Part shown: piece by piece, positions 15,856 to 23,272 of the stretch
How the letters are laid out: every line of letters starts with the position of its first letter
Position numbering within the stretch: the stretch's first letter is position 1
Assembly (NCBI RefSeq): GCF_963675985.1
Contig: NZ_OY780958.1
Span: 2,790,001-2,854,000, forward strand
Origin: an uncultured Roseibium sp.
GTDB lineage: Bacteria; Pseudomonadota; Alphaproteobacteria; Rhizobiales; Stappiaceae
Length of the DNA stretch: 64,000 nt
Reading direction: 5' to 3'
Program-made: the position numbers and the translations under genes
Notes under the pieces: model-generated
The model's database searches: none
What the model saw: the letters and a program-made list of their open reading frames with translations, nothing else
What the model was told of the DNA's origin: nothing

Positions 15856-17297
15856 CACTCCCCTCCTGGCGTTTTCCGTTTCCACGCAGTCTGGGCGGCC
15901 AGCTCATCGGATTGTTGCTGATCGCACTCATCGTGGCCCAGGCGATCAGCATCTGGATATTCCACGACGAACGTCGGATCGCAATGATCGCGATCGCGCG
16001 CGACAATATCCTGATGCGCGCCGTTTCGATCGCCAAACTGATCGACGATACGCCCTCCTCCATACACGATCAGGTTCTGGAGGCCTCCTCCAGCCGGTTC
16101 ACCGCTTTCTGGATCACAGACACACCCGTTGTCGAGAGGTCCGGCGACGTCGACAAGAAAGACCGGCTTCAGGAATTTCTATCCAACCGGTTTTCACCGC
16201 CGCGCGATGTCCGGCTCGACCTGATCGATCCCCGCAGCCGTCAGCCGATTACCGGCGACATATCGGAAGGCGATGAGGCGGACGACCGACCGAAACGTCC
16301 CCCCTGGCACAATCCGTCAAATCGTGGGCACGGCGACAAATTTCGCAAGATCATGCGTGGTCATGTCAACCTCGCTCTCAGCATCCCGCTCTCGGACGGC
16401 TCGTTCCTGAATGTTGAAACGAGCTACCGTCCCCCGCAGCGCACCCTTGCACCGCTGCTGGTGCAGCTCGGGCTGATGGGGCTGGCGGTCGTCCTGATCG
16501 TGGCCTTTGCCGTCCGGCGGGTCGCCCGCCCCTTGCGCGACCTTGCCGATGCGGCCGAGCGCCTCGGCCGCGGCGAAGATGTCTCTCACCTGCAGGCGAC
16601 CGGGCCCATGGAAGTGCGCACGGTGACGGAGGCCTTCAACGCCATGCAGGACCGGCTGACCCGCTTCGTGCGCGACCGGACGCGGATGCTCGCGGCCATC
16701 AGCCATGACCTGCGCACACCGATCACCTCCCTCAGACTGCGCGCCGAATTCATCGAGGACGATGAAAACCGGGAAAAGATCATCGAGACCCTGGAGGAAA
16801 TGAGCCAGATGACCGAGGCCACCCTCGCTTTTGCCCGCGACGAAGCGGCAAAGGAAGAGGCAAGGCCGACCGATCTCGGATCTCTTCTGGAGAGCCTGGC
16901 CGGCGATCAGCAGGATCTCGGGCATCAGGTCACGGTCCACGAGGCCGCCCGGCTGGTGATTTCCTGCAGGCCCGTCGCTCTGAAACGAGCCTTCCGGAAC
17001 CTGATCGAAAACGGCATTCGCTACGGTGAGGCGGTTGAAATCGGTCTTGTCCGCGACGGCAAGGACGCGGTCGTTACCCTATCCGATCAGGGACCGGGCA
17101 TTCCCGAAGACAGGCTCGCCGAAGTCTTCGAACCGTTTGTCCGACTGGAGGAATCGCGCAGCGAGGAAACCGGCGGCATCGGCCTCGGGCTCGCCATCAC
17201 CCGCTCGATCATCCACGCCCACGGCGGCACGATCGAGCTGAAGAACGGTGACGAACGCGGCCTGAAGGCGATGGTGCGGCTGCCGGTTGGGGGTTAG
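15852..17297 (+). CDS. Sensor histidine kinase
   Basis: A 481-residue membrane sensor kinase. The first membrane helix (about 15-37) and the second (about 200-220) enclose a periplasmic sensor region of about 160 residues rich in charged and Pro residues. A HAMP domain follows (RPLRDLADAAERLGRG), then the H-box AAISHDLRTPITSLRLR, the N-box RNLIENGIRYG, and the G-boxes SDQGPGIPEDRL and GGIGLGLAITRSI. It phosphorylates the co-encoded OmpR-type regulator (ATGA overlap). The signal is unknown; the divergent calcium-binding protein makes calcium or envelope stress plausible. Confidence 0.93.
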   Translation: MTLPSWRFPFPRSLGGQLIGLLLIALIVAQAISIWIFHDERRIAMIAIARDNILMRAVSIAKLIDDTPSSIHDQVLEASSSRFTAFWITDTPVVERSGDVDKKDRLQEFLSNRFSPPRDVRLDLIDPRSRQPITGDISEGDEADDRPKRPPWHNPSNRGHGDKFRKIMRGHVNLALSIPLSDGSFLNVETSYRPPQRTLAPLLVQLGLMGLAVVLIVAFAVRRVARPLRDLADAAERLGRGEDVSHLQATGPMEVRTVTEAFNAMQDRLTRFVRDRTRMLAAISHDLRTPITSLRLRAEFIEDDENREKIIETLEEMSQMTEATLAFARDEAAKEEARPTDLGSLLESLAGDQQDLGHQVTVHEAARLVISCRPVALKRAFRNLIENGIRYGEAVEIGLVRDGKDAVVTLSDQGPGIPEDRLAEVFEPFVRLEESRSEETGGIGLGLAITRSIIHAHGGTIELKNGDERGLKAMVRLPVGG

Positions 17298-17360
17298 GTC
17301 ACGGCCTTGGAACGGAAAACCCGCTGAAAGCTCACATCCGGGCCGTCGGTCTACGCGGCT

Positions 17361-18128
17361 TCATACCCCGGAGGTCTTATTGTTGAAGACGAGTTCGACG
17401 CTGAGCATCGGCCAACACCCACGATTGTATTCGATACCGCGTCCATTGCTGTCCTGGTTGATGGACCGGGACCGCAGAACCGGTGCCTGGCGGGAGATCC
17501 TCAGAAGGTCGGCTTCTTCCTCCGTTGCGAAATCTCCGGTGATACGGGTCTCGGCGCGAACATAGGAATGGATTCCTGCAGCGGCGTAGGCATCGAGGAT
17601 TGAACCGGTTTTTTCGTAGTCCAGGGCAAAACCGGGCATCACCGAAACAGGAAATTCCTTGATAGCCAGATAATAGGGCGTCGACTGGGAATACTGGATG
17701 AACCGGACTTCCGTTACTTCCTCGCCGATCTCAAGGCCGAGGGCTTCGGCGGCCCCGTCGCTGGCTGGTTTGCGGACAAGCGACAAGGCTTCCATCGTGG
17801 ACTCGGCACCGCTCAATGCGGTGTTGAAAGCTTCCGTTTCCCGAACTTCGTAGCGAACCGAAATCGAGCGCACGAACACGCCGACACCTTTGCGGGAGAC
17901 GAGACGCCCCTCGCGCTGAAGCAGGGAGAGCGCTCGCCGCAGGGTCACACGGGTGACGCCGAACATGTGGGCCAGATCGTCTTCTCCCGGCAGGCGAGAA
18001 CCTTCCGGCAGCAGGCCGGAGTCCAGCGCGGATCGCAGCCGGTCGTAGATCTGACTCCAGATCGGCTGTTTTCGTTTGTCCGCGTAGGGCTGCTTCGCCA
18101 GGCTGTGCAATCTTTCGTCCACGTTCAA
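17361..18128 (-). CDS. GntR family regulator (HutC/UTRA type)
   Basis: A 255-residue transcription factor with an N-terminal winged helix-turn-helix (PIWSQIYDRLRSAL, then RLPGEDDLAHMFGVTRVTLR and RALSLLQREGRLVSRKGVGV) and a C-terminal UTRA effector domain (about residues 95-245). Such regulators usually repress sugar or amino-sugar uptake genes until a phosphorylated ligand binds. It is transcribed away from the sugar ABC operon at 18387, its likely target. The start is a TTG at 18128 with AAGGA six bases upstream. The ligand is unknown. Confidence 0.88.
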   Translation of the reverse strand: MNVDERLHSLAKQPYADKRKQPIWSQIYDRLRSALDSGLLPEGSRLPGEDDLAHMFGVTRVTLRRALSLLQREGRLVSRKGVGVFVRSISVRYEVRETEAFNTALSGAESTMEALSLVRKPASDGAAEALGLEIGEEVTEVRFIQYSQSTPYYLAIKEFPVSVMPGFALDYEKTGSILDAYAAAGIHSYVRAETRITGDFATEEEADLLRISRQAPVLRSRSINQDSNGRGIEYNRGCWPMLSVELVFNNKTSGV

Positions 18129-18336
18129 ACTCGCATCCTTTTGCGTGAGCGGTCTTCACCCACCGTCATGGCCGGATCGGCCGGAGCTTTCTTAGGATAT
18201 TCTCGCAGCTCCTCTCAAGCGGGAAGCACGGGGGCATCCCGATCGCCTCATTCGACCTGCGGACAAATCTTCATCGATCTGCCAGCTCGCTGACACAAAT
18301 GGTTTAAACACCGTTGCTAAACCGAACGCGTCATCT

Positions 18337-18350
18337 GCTGTGTATACAGC
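18337..18350 (+). promoter_or_regulatory. Candidate GntR operator upstream of the sugar ABC operon
   Basis: GCTGT-GTAT-ACAGC is a dyad whose core also holds the perfect octamer TGTATACA. It lies 37 bp upstream of the solute-binding protein start and faces a divergent GntR/HutC gene, whose family typically binds short palindromes of this kind. Inferred. Confidence 0.45.
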
Positions 18351-18386
18351 AAGCCTTGTTCTCATTCCCCTTCGGAGACGACGGAA

Positions 18387-19634
18387 ATGACTAAGTTCGC
18401 AATTTCTCGCCGTAATTTCACAAAAGGTGCGGCCGGGCTGGCCGCGGCTTCCCTCCTGCCTGTCCGCGCTTTCGCCAGCGACGTGACAATCACGATTTCG
18501 AGCCCCTGGGGCTCAGACCGACCGTTCCAGAAGGTCGTCGATGCCTACAACGCCCGGCAAACCGGCGTTAAGGTCGTCAACCGTTTCGACGGCAACTACG
18601 AACAGATGGCCACCAAGGCCATGGCGTCCATCGCCTCCGGTCGCCCGCCGGAAATGATGATCACGGGCTGGAAGTTCGGCTATTTCGCCCGCCGCACCCT
18701 CGGCGCACGCGACTTCTTCGACATTGACGAAGCCAAGGCCGGCGAGATCATTTCCCAGTTCAAACCGTCCGTGCGCAAGCTGGTGACGATCGACGACGCC
18801 CTGATCGGCCTGCCATGGGCCATGTCCACGCCGGTGACCTGGGTCAACATGGACCTGTGGCGCGAAGCCGGTCTGGACGAGAACATTCCCCTCGACATCG
18901 ATCACGCCTGGCTTCTCGCGCAGGCCGACAAGATAGAGAAAGCTCTCGGCGGCAAGGGCCACCCGACCTATCGCTCGGCCCTGGACCTGTCCAACAACGA
19001 GTGGACTTCCCAGGCTTATGTCCAGAATGCCGGCGGCTTTATCCTGGACGGCGAAAACGTCGTTTGCGACAGCGACCAAGCCATTCGCGGAATGAAAGCG
19101 TTCGCCGAACCGGTCAAGACCGGAGCCTGGAAGAACATGGACTACGGCGGGCAGCAAAAGGCGATGTTCGCCGGCAATATCGCGATTTGCGCAACGTCGT
19201 CGTCCCGTGCCTCCGCTGCCGCGAAATCGGATATCGACTTCAAGGACGTCATGTTCCCGAGCCTCGACGGCAAGCGCAACATGAACTCCGGCGGCAATTT
19301 CCTGGCGGTCTACGCCCGCGAGGACGAACTTGCCCAGGCCTCCATGGATTTCCTTCAGTTCTGCGCGTCTCCCGAAGGCCAGCTCATCTGGTCGGAAGTC
19401 GGTTACCTGAACACCTCGATCCACGATATCCCCGAGCAGCCGCTTCAGACGGCCGCCGTCGCCCAGCTGGAAGCCGGCCTGACGGCAGAAACCATCTGGC
19501 CGGGCAAGCGCGGGCTTGAGGGCCAGAGCGTCTGGCGCGAAAAGGTCGCCCGTGTGCTTGAAGGCGTCGATACGCCGGAACAGGCCATGGCCCAGGCAAA
19601 GACCGAACTGACCCGGTTGATTTCCGCCAACTGA
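18387..19634 (+). CDS. Sugar ABC transporter substrate-binding protein, Tat-exported
   Basis: A 415-residue periplasmic binding protein of the carbohydrate uptake CUT1 type. The N-terminus has a twin-arginine signal (ISRRNFTKG, then a hydrophobic Ala/Leu stretch ending at AFAS), so it is likely folded before export. The mature part has the family's lobes, with VTWVNMDLWREAGLD and EWTSQAYVQNAGGF. It delivers its ligand to the two permeases encoded next. The start ATG is preceded by CGGAGACGACGG. The ligand is unknown; the PfkB kinase at the operon end suggests a monosaccharide or small sugar derivative. Confidence 0.9.
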   Translation: MTKFAISRRNFTKGAAGLAAASLLPVRAFASDVTITISSPWGSDRPFQKVVDAYNARQTGVKVVNRFDGNYEQMATKAMASIASGRPPEMMITGWKFGYFARRTLGARDFFDIDEAKAGEIISQFKPSVRKLVTIDDALIGLPWAMSTPVTWVNMDLWREAGLDENIPLDIDHAWLLAQADKIEKALGGKGHPTYRSALDLSNNEWTSQAYVQNAGGFILDGENVVCDSDQAIRGMKAFAEPVKTGAWKNMDYGGQQKAMFAGNIAICATSSSRASAAAKSDIDFKDVMFPSLDGKRNMNSGGNFLAVYAREDELAQASMDFLQFCASPEGQLIWSEVGYLNTSIHDIPEQPLQTAAVAQLEAGLTAETIWPGKRGLEGQSVWREKVARVLEGVDTPEQAMAQAKTELTRLISAN

Positions 19635-19644
19635 GTGATTTCGC

Positions 19645-20544
19645 ATGCCGATTGCCCTGCAAGGGAAACTCAAAGCGCTGGCCCCCTATATGCTGGTGGG
19701 GCCAGCCGTCTGTTTCGTGCTGATTTTCCTTTACGCGCCCATCGTCTTTTCCGGCATTCTTTCCGTTTCGGACTGGAATTTCATCAGTCCGGAAATGAAA
19801 TTCGTCGGCCTGGACAACTATCGCACCATCCTGAGCGACCCGCAGTTTCAAACGGCTCTCGTCAATACGTTGCTTTATTGCGGCGTCCTCATCCCGGCCC
19901 AGATCGCCGTGCCCCTGGCGTTGGCGAGACTGATCCTGCGGGTCAGGAAACCGCTTCTTGCAAACACCTACAAGGCCGCGCTGTTTCTGCCCACGATGCT
20001 GGCCTATTCCACCGCCGGGATGGCGTGGCTCTGGCTGTTCGACCCCACGAACGGGTTTTTCAACACGCTCCTGGGCTGGCTTGGCCTGGCTCCCAGCCGC
20101 TGGTATTCGGACCCGTCCCTGGCCTTGTGGTGCGTCACCATCGTCAGCTTCTGGAAGAACTTCGGCCTGAACATGTTGCTGTTCGCCGCTGCGCTCATCA
20201 GCGTGCCGGGACCGGTCATGGAGGCAGCCAAGCTCGACGGAGCCCGGTCCTGGCGGATCTTCTGGACCATCGAGTTGCCGATGATTTCACCAACCTTCTT
20301 CTTTGTGGCCGTCACGACCACCATGAACGTTCTCGACGACATCGCCGCAACGATAGACGTCCTCACGGAAGGCGGTCCCTTCGGTCAGTCCACCAATATT
20401 CTCTACTACATGTTCGAACGCGGCCTGAAGTTCTTCCAGTTCGGTCAAGCCAGTGCCTCTGCAGTCCTGATCATCGTGCTTGTTCTGATCGTGACCTGGG
20501 CGCAGTTCCGCATGTTCGAGAGGAAGGTCCACTATGAAAGCTGA
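19645..20544 (+). CDS. Sugar ABC transporter permease (MalF type)
   Basis: A 299-residue inner-membrane permease with six predicted helices and the EAA loop near EAAKLDGARSWRIFWTIELP, which contacts the ATPase. The N-terminal segment (APYMLVGPAVCFVLIFLYAP) is typical of MalF/UgpA-like subunits. It starts 10 bp after the binding-protein stop and its 3' end overlaps the second permease by 11 bp. Confidence 0.92.
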   Translation: MPIALQGKLKALAPYMLVGPAVCFVLIFLYAPIVFSGILSVSDWNFISPEMKFVGLDNYRTILSDPQFQTALVNTLLYCGVLIPAQIAVPLALARLILRVRKPLLANTYKAALFLPTMLAYSTAGMAWLWLFDPTNGFFNTLLGWLGLAPSRWYSDPSLALWCVTIVSFWKNFGLNMLLFAAALISVPGPVMEAAKLDGARSWRIFWTIELPMISPTFFFVAVTTTMNVLDDIAATIDVLTEGGPFGQSTNILYYMFERGLKFFQFGQASASAVLIIVLVLIVTWAQFRMFERKVHYES

Positions 20545-21373
20545 GGTGACGGGCGCTGGGTCGCCCTGGCTCTCCCATGTCCTCCTTATCGTCGCCGCGC
20601 TCTTTTCCGTCTTCCCGCTGTTCTGGATGGTCACGACGGCCTTCACCCCGAACGACCTCATTCTCAGCAAGGCCTTCCGGTTCTGGCCCGACGATCCGAC
20701 GATGAGCAATTTCACGGAGGCGTTCCGACGCTATCCGGTGGCGAACTGGCTCTGGAACTCCATCCTGGTGGCAAGCCTGGTGACGCTCGGCAAGATGCTG
20801 ATCGCTGTTCCGGCCGGTTTCGCGTTCGCCCATATGGAGTTCAAGGGGCGCAATCTCTTTTTCTGGACCATTGTCGCCACCCTTACATTCCCGACAGCCA
20901 TCGGCATCGTGCCTCTATATGTCGGCATTTCGCTCATCGGCTGGTACGATACGCTGACGGCGGTCATCGTCCCCTCCATCGCCTATATCGGCTTCTACGT
21001 CTTCTTCATGCGCCAGGCCTTTCGGCAATTGCCGGGCACGATGTTCGAAGCCGCCCGTATGGACGGGGCCGGCCCTTTCCGCCAGCTGCTGCATTTCGGG
21101 GTTCCGAATGTTCTGTCTTCCATCGCCTCGCTGTCGGTGATCAGTTTCATGGGTGCCTGGAATATCTACCTCTGGTCCCTTCTGGTTCTCGATTCCCAGG
21201 AAAAACAGACACTTGCCATCGGCATCAAATATTTCTCCTCGATTGACGACGTCGAGCCTCTCTGGGGCCCAGCAATGGCCGTGGCCCTGCTTTCCGCCCT
21301 GCCGACAATCGTCGTTTTCGTCTTCGCACAGCGCTACGTGATGGCGGCGTTCACCGGTCAGGTGGACAGATGA
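20534..21373 (+). CDS. Sugar ABC transporter permease (MalG type)
   Basis: A 279-residue second permease with six helices and an EAA loop (FEAARMDGAGPFRQLLHFGV). The N-terminus (HVLLIVAALFSVFPLFWMV) is typical of MalG/UgpE. It overlaps the preceding permease by 11 bp and the following kinase by four bp, so the operon is tightly coupled. No gene for the ATP-binding subunit is present in the operon. Confidence 0.92.
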   Translation: MKAEVTGAGSPWLSHVLLIVAALFSVFPLFWMVTTAFTPNDLILSKAFRFWPDDPTMSNFTEAFRRYPVANWLWNSILVASLVTLGKMLIAVPAGFAFAHMEFKGRNLFFWTIVATLTFPTAIGIVPLYVGISLIGWYDTLTAVIVPSIAYIGFYVFFMRQAFRQLPGTMFEAARMDGAGPFRQLLHFGVPNVLSSIASLSVISFMGAWNIYLWSLLVLDSQEKQTLAIGIKYFSSIDDVEPLWGPAMAVALLSALPTIVVFVFAQRYVMAAFTGQVDR

Positions 21374-22314
21374 AGAAAATCATGATCGTCGGGAACACCG
21401 GGCTCGACATCCTCTATCGGGTGCCGCGGCTTCCCGGCTCCCATGAAAAACTCAACACGGACGACATGACCGTTTCAGGAGGCGGCTCGCCGGCCAATAC
21501 CGCCCATTGGCTGGCCCGGCTCGGCCACGAGGTCCATTTTGCGACCGTCGTCGGCACGGACCCTTTGTCCCGCTTCGCCCTGGATGACCTCGCCAACGCC
21601 GGGGTCGATGTGTCTGCGGCCATCCGCGATCCCGAAGGCGGGCTCTCCGTGGCATCCATCTTCAGCACCGGAGCGGACAAGCGCATGATCTGCGGCCGGC
21701 AGCCGGCACCGCGGAAGTTGTGGCAGGACTTGGTCGACGGGATCGACTTTTCACCGTTCGAGCATGTGCACATCTCGCCGGCCATGTTCCCTTTGCTGTT
21801 CGCGCGAGGCCGGAGGAAAGACTTGTCCGGGCTGACCGTCTCCACGGATCTGAACGGATCGTACACGCCCGAATTGCTCGCCGGGCTCGATCTCTGCTTT
21901 ACCAACCATGACGAACTGGCCCGGACAACGGCAGGGATCCCGGTCGGCGAACTTCTGACGCGGGACTTTTCAGGCCAGCACTATCATCTTGTGGTGACCT
22001 GCGGGGGGCAGAATGTGACCAGCTACCGTCCCGGCGAGGAAACCCGTGTGGTGCCGGAGCCGGCGGACATTCATGATCGCTCGGGTGGCGGAGACGCGTT
22101 CTGTGCCGGCTACCTTCACGAATACTTGGAGAAGACGTCCGACGCGGTGGCGATCGAAAGCGGACTGGCCATGGCGCGCGCGGCGTTTTCCGGCGTGGGC
22201 TGCCGTCCCGAAACCCCGCTCGTCCGAAGGACGTTGAGCCGGCTTTCCACCGCCATGCCCCAGGACTGGAACAGCGAGATACGGACTCCTATGGATCACC
22301 CAAAGCGACACTGA
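21370..22314 (+). CDS. PfkB family carbohydrate kinase
   Basis: A 314-residue ribokinase-like sugar kinase. The N-terminal glycine motif is VSGGGSPANTAHWLARLG and the C-terminal ATP and catalytic-base motif is DRSGGGDAFCAGYLHEYL (anion hole GGGD with catalytic Asp). It starts within the stop of the second permease (ATGA), so it is the last gene of the sugar operon and probably phosphorylates the imported sugar or its breakdown product. The exact substrate is not evident; fructose-, ribose- or inosine-type substrates are all possible. Confidence 0.88.
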   Translation: MKKIMIVGNTGLDILYRVPRLPGSHEKLNTDDMTVSGGGSPANTAHWLARLGHEVHFATVVGTDPLSRFALDDLANAGVDVSAAIRDPEGGLSVASIFSTGADKRMICGRQPAPRKLWQDLVDGIDFSPFEHVHISPAMFPLLFARGRRKDLSGLTVSTDLNGSYTPELLAGLDLCFTNHDELARTTAGIPVGELLTRDFSGQHYHLVVTCGGQNVTSYRPGEETRVVPEPADIHDRSGGGDAFCAGYLHEYLEKTSDAVAIESGLAMARAAFSGVGCRPETPLVRRTLSRLSTAMPQDWNSEIRTPMDHPKRH

Positions 22315-22318
22315 AACC

Positions 22319-22660
22319 TCACAATGCTGCCTTGCTGTCCTCCGGCGCTTCCGCCCGGTCATTGAGGCCATAGTCGCGGATAACGCTGCAAACCTTGAGC
22401 CGATAGTCCTTGAACAACACCTTCCGGCCGGCGGTCTGCGCCTTCCGGTGCGCCATGACATTGCGCCAGTCGTCGAGGGCCTTTTCATCGCGGAAGAACG
22501 AGATCGACAAGAGCTTGTCCGGATTGGTCAGGCTCTGGAACCGTTCCACGGAAATGAAACCGTCGATGTCCTCCAGCACCGGACGCAGACTGGCTGCGAT
22601 CTCCAGGTAACGGTCCTTGTGTTCCGGATGCGGTTCCACTTCGAAAATGATGGCAATCAT
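22319..22660 (-). CDS. Antibiotic biosynthesis monooxygenase (ABM) domain protein
   Basis: A 113-residue single-domain protein of the dimeric alpha/beta ferredoxin-like ABM fold: IAIIFEVEPHPEHKDRYLEI, then PVLEDIDGFISVERF, LLSISFFRDEKALDDW and RKAQTAGRKVLF. Members include small monooxygenases and heme- or quinone-handling enzymes; many are of unknown role. The start at 22660 was chosen because AGGAGAG lies four bases upstream and homologous folds begin with this strand. It is convergent with the PfkB gene, with four bp between stop codons. Confidence 0.82.
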   Translation of the reverse strand: MIAIIFEVEPHPEHKDRYLEIAASLRPVLEDIDGFISVERFQSLTNPDKLLSISFFRDEKALDDWRNVMAHRKAQTAGRKVLFKDYRLKVCSVIRDYGLNDRAEAPEDSKAAL

Positions 22661-22821
22661 TGGCTCTCCTCCGACCTCTCCTGCAATGACGATACACTGC
22701 ACGAGGCCAGCTTGAGAAACGTGAGGTTCCTTATGTCCTCCGAGCCTGAGAACGCACCCCGATGGAAGCCCTGCCGCCCGAACAGGTGTTACAGGGCCGG
22801 GCTTTCCGATCCTGCTCCCAA

Positions 22822-22846
22822 ATAAAAAACCCGGCCGGAGCCGGGT
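22822..22846 (-). terminator. Rho-independent terminator (minus strand)
   Basis: Read on the minus strand, ACCCGGC-tccg-GCCGGGT is followed by TTTTTATTT. It ends the transcript of the 40-residue ORF upstream and isolates it from the ABM gene. Confidence 0.85.
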
Positions 22847-22941
22847 CTTCAAGGCTCGGGACAAGCGTCCCGCCCTTTCGCGCTCTTATGCCTTAAGGCC
22901 GAGCGTTCTTTTCCGGCCGTCGCCGCGACGGCCGGCGGTTA
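22847..22941 (-). ncRNA. Highly structured 3' region of a short transcript, possible small RNA
   Basis: Between the stop of the 40-residue ORF and the terminator lie three further stem-loops: CCGGCCGTCG-ccg-CGACGGCCGG (22913-22935), a nested CGCTC...GCCTTAAGGC...GAGCG (22881-22905) and CGGGAC-aagc-GTCCCG (22857-22872). The density of perfect stems in 95 nt is unusual for an ordinary 3' end. The transcript may act as an RNA as well as encode a peptide; that is inference. Confidence 0.4.
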
Positions 22942-23064
22942 TCATGTTGCAGGTCGGGCTTCCCGGAACAGCCGGTAGAGGCGCGAGGGCAGCCAAGGCA
23001 GCCGGTCGCGGCTGTAATCCTGGCGATGGTCCACAATCAGGCATTTCGCAATGTGCACGTTCAT
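22942..23064 (-). CDS. Small basic protein of 40 residues, unknown function
   Basis: This short frame starts at an ATG with AAGGAGA six bases upstream, has its own sigma-70-like promoter and ends before a structured 3' region with a strong terminator. The product is basic (MNVHIAKCLIVDHRQDYSRD at the N-terminus, then an Arg/Leu/Trp/Pro-rich second half ending REARPAT), with no signal peptide and one cysteine. I do not recognise a family. The good signals around it support expression; coding function should be regarded as probable rather than certain. Confidence 0.55.
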   Translation of the reverse strand: MNVHIAKCLIVDHRQDYSRDRLPWLPSRLYRLFREARPAT

Positions 23065-23106
23065 TTGGGCATCTCCTTTTTATGATGTTCTGGCCCGATA
23101 CGAATC

Positions 23107-23134
23107 AATATAGCGCACTATGTGCACTTATCAA
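23107..23134 (-). promoter_or_regulatory. Sigma-70-like promoter with overlapping operators for the 40-residue ORF
   Basis: On the minus strand the -35 TTGATA and -10 TATATT are separated by 16 bp. The spacer contains the dyad GCAC-TAT-GTGC (23115-23125, plus-strand reading), and a related, imperfect copy GTAC-TGT-GTGC lies at 23138-23148 just beyond the -35, 23 bp centre to centre. This suggests repression by a dimeric regulator. Confidence 0.6.
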
Positions 23135-23188
23135 GGCGTACTGTGTGCATTTTCCTCGAATTTTCCCAAGAGTCCCCAACGTTAGAAC

Positions 23189-23219
23189 GAAAAAACCGCA
23201 GCCCTCTGCGGAGCTGCGG
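23189..23219 (-). terminator. Rho-independent terminator of malate synthase G
   Basis: On the minus strand CCGCAGC and GCTGCGG form a seven-base stem followed by TTTTTTCG, about 55 bp after the glcB stop codon. Confidence 0.85.
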
Positions 23220-23272
23220 CTCTAATCGTCAATTCGACACGGCCTAAAGGCGCGTCCCCGGAAGTCCAAGCC

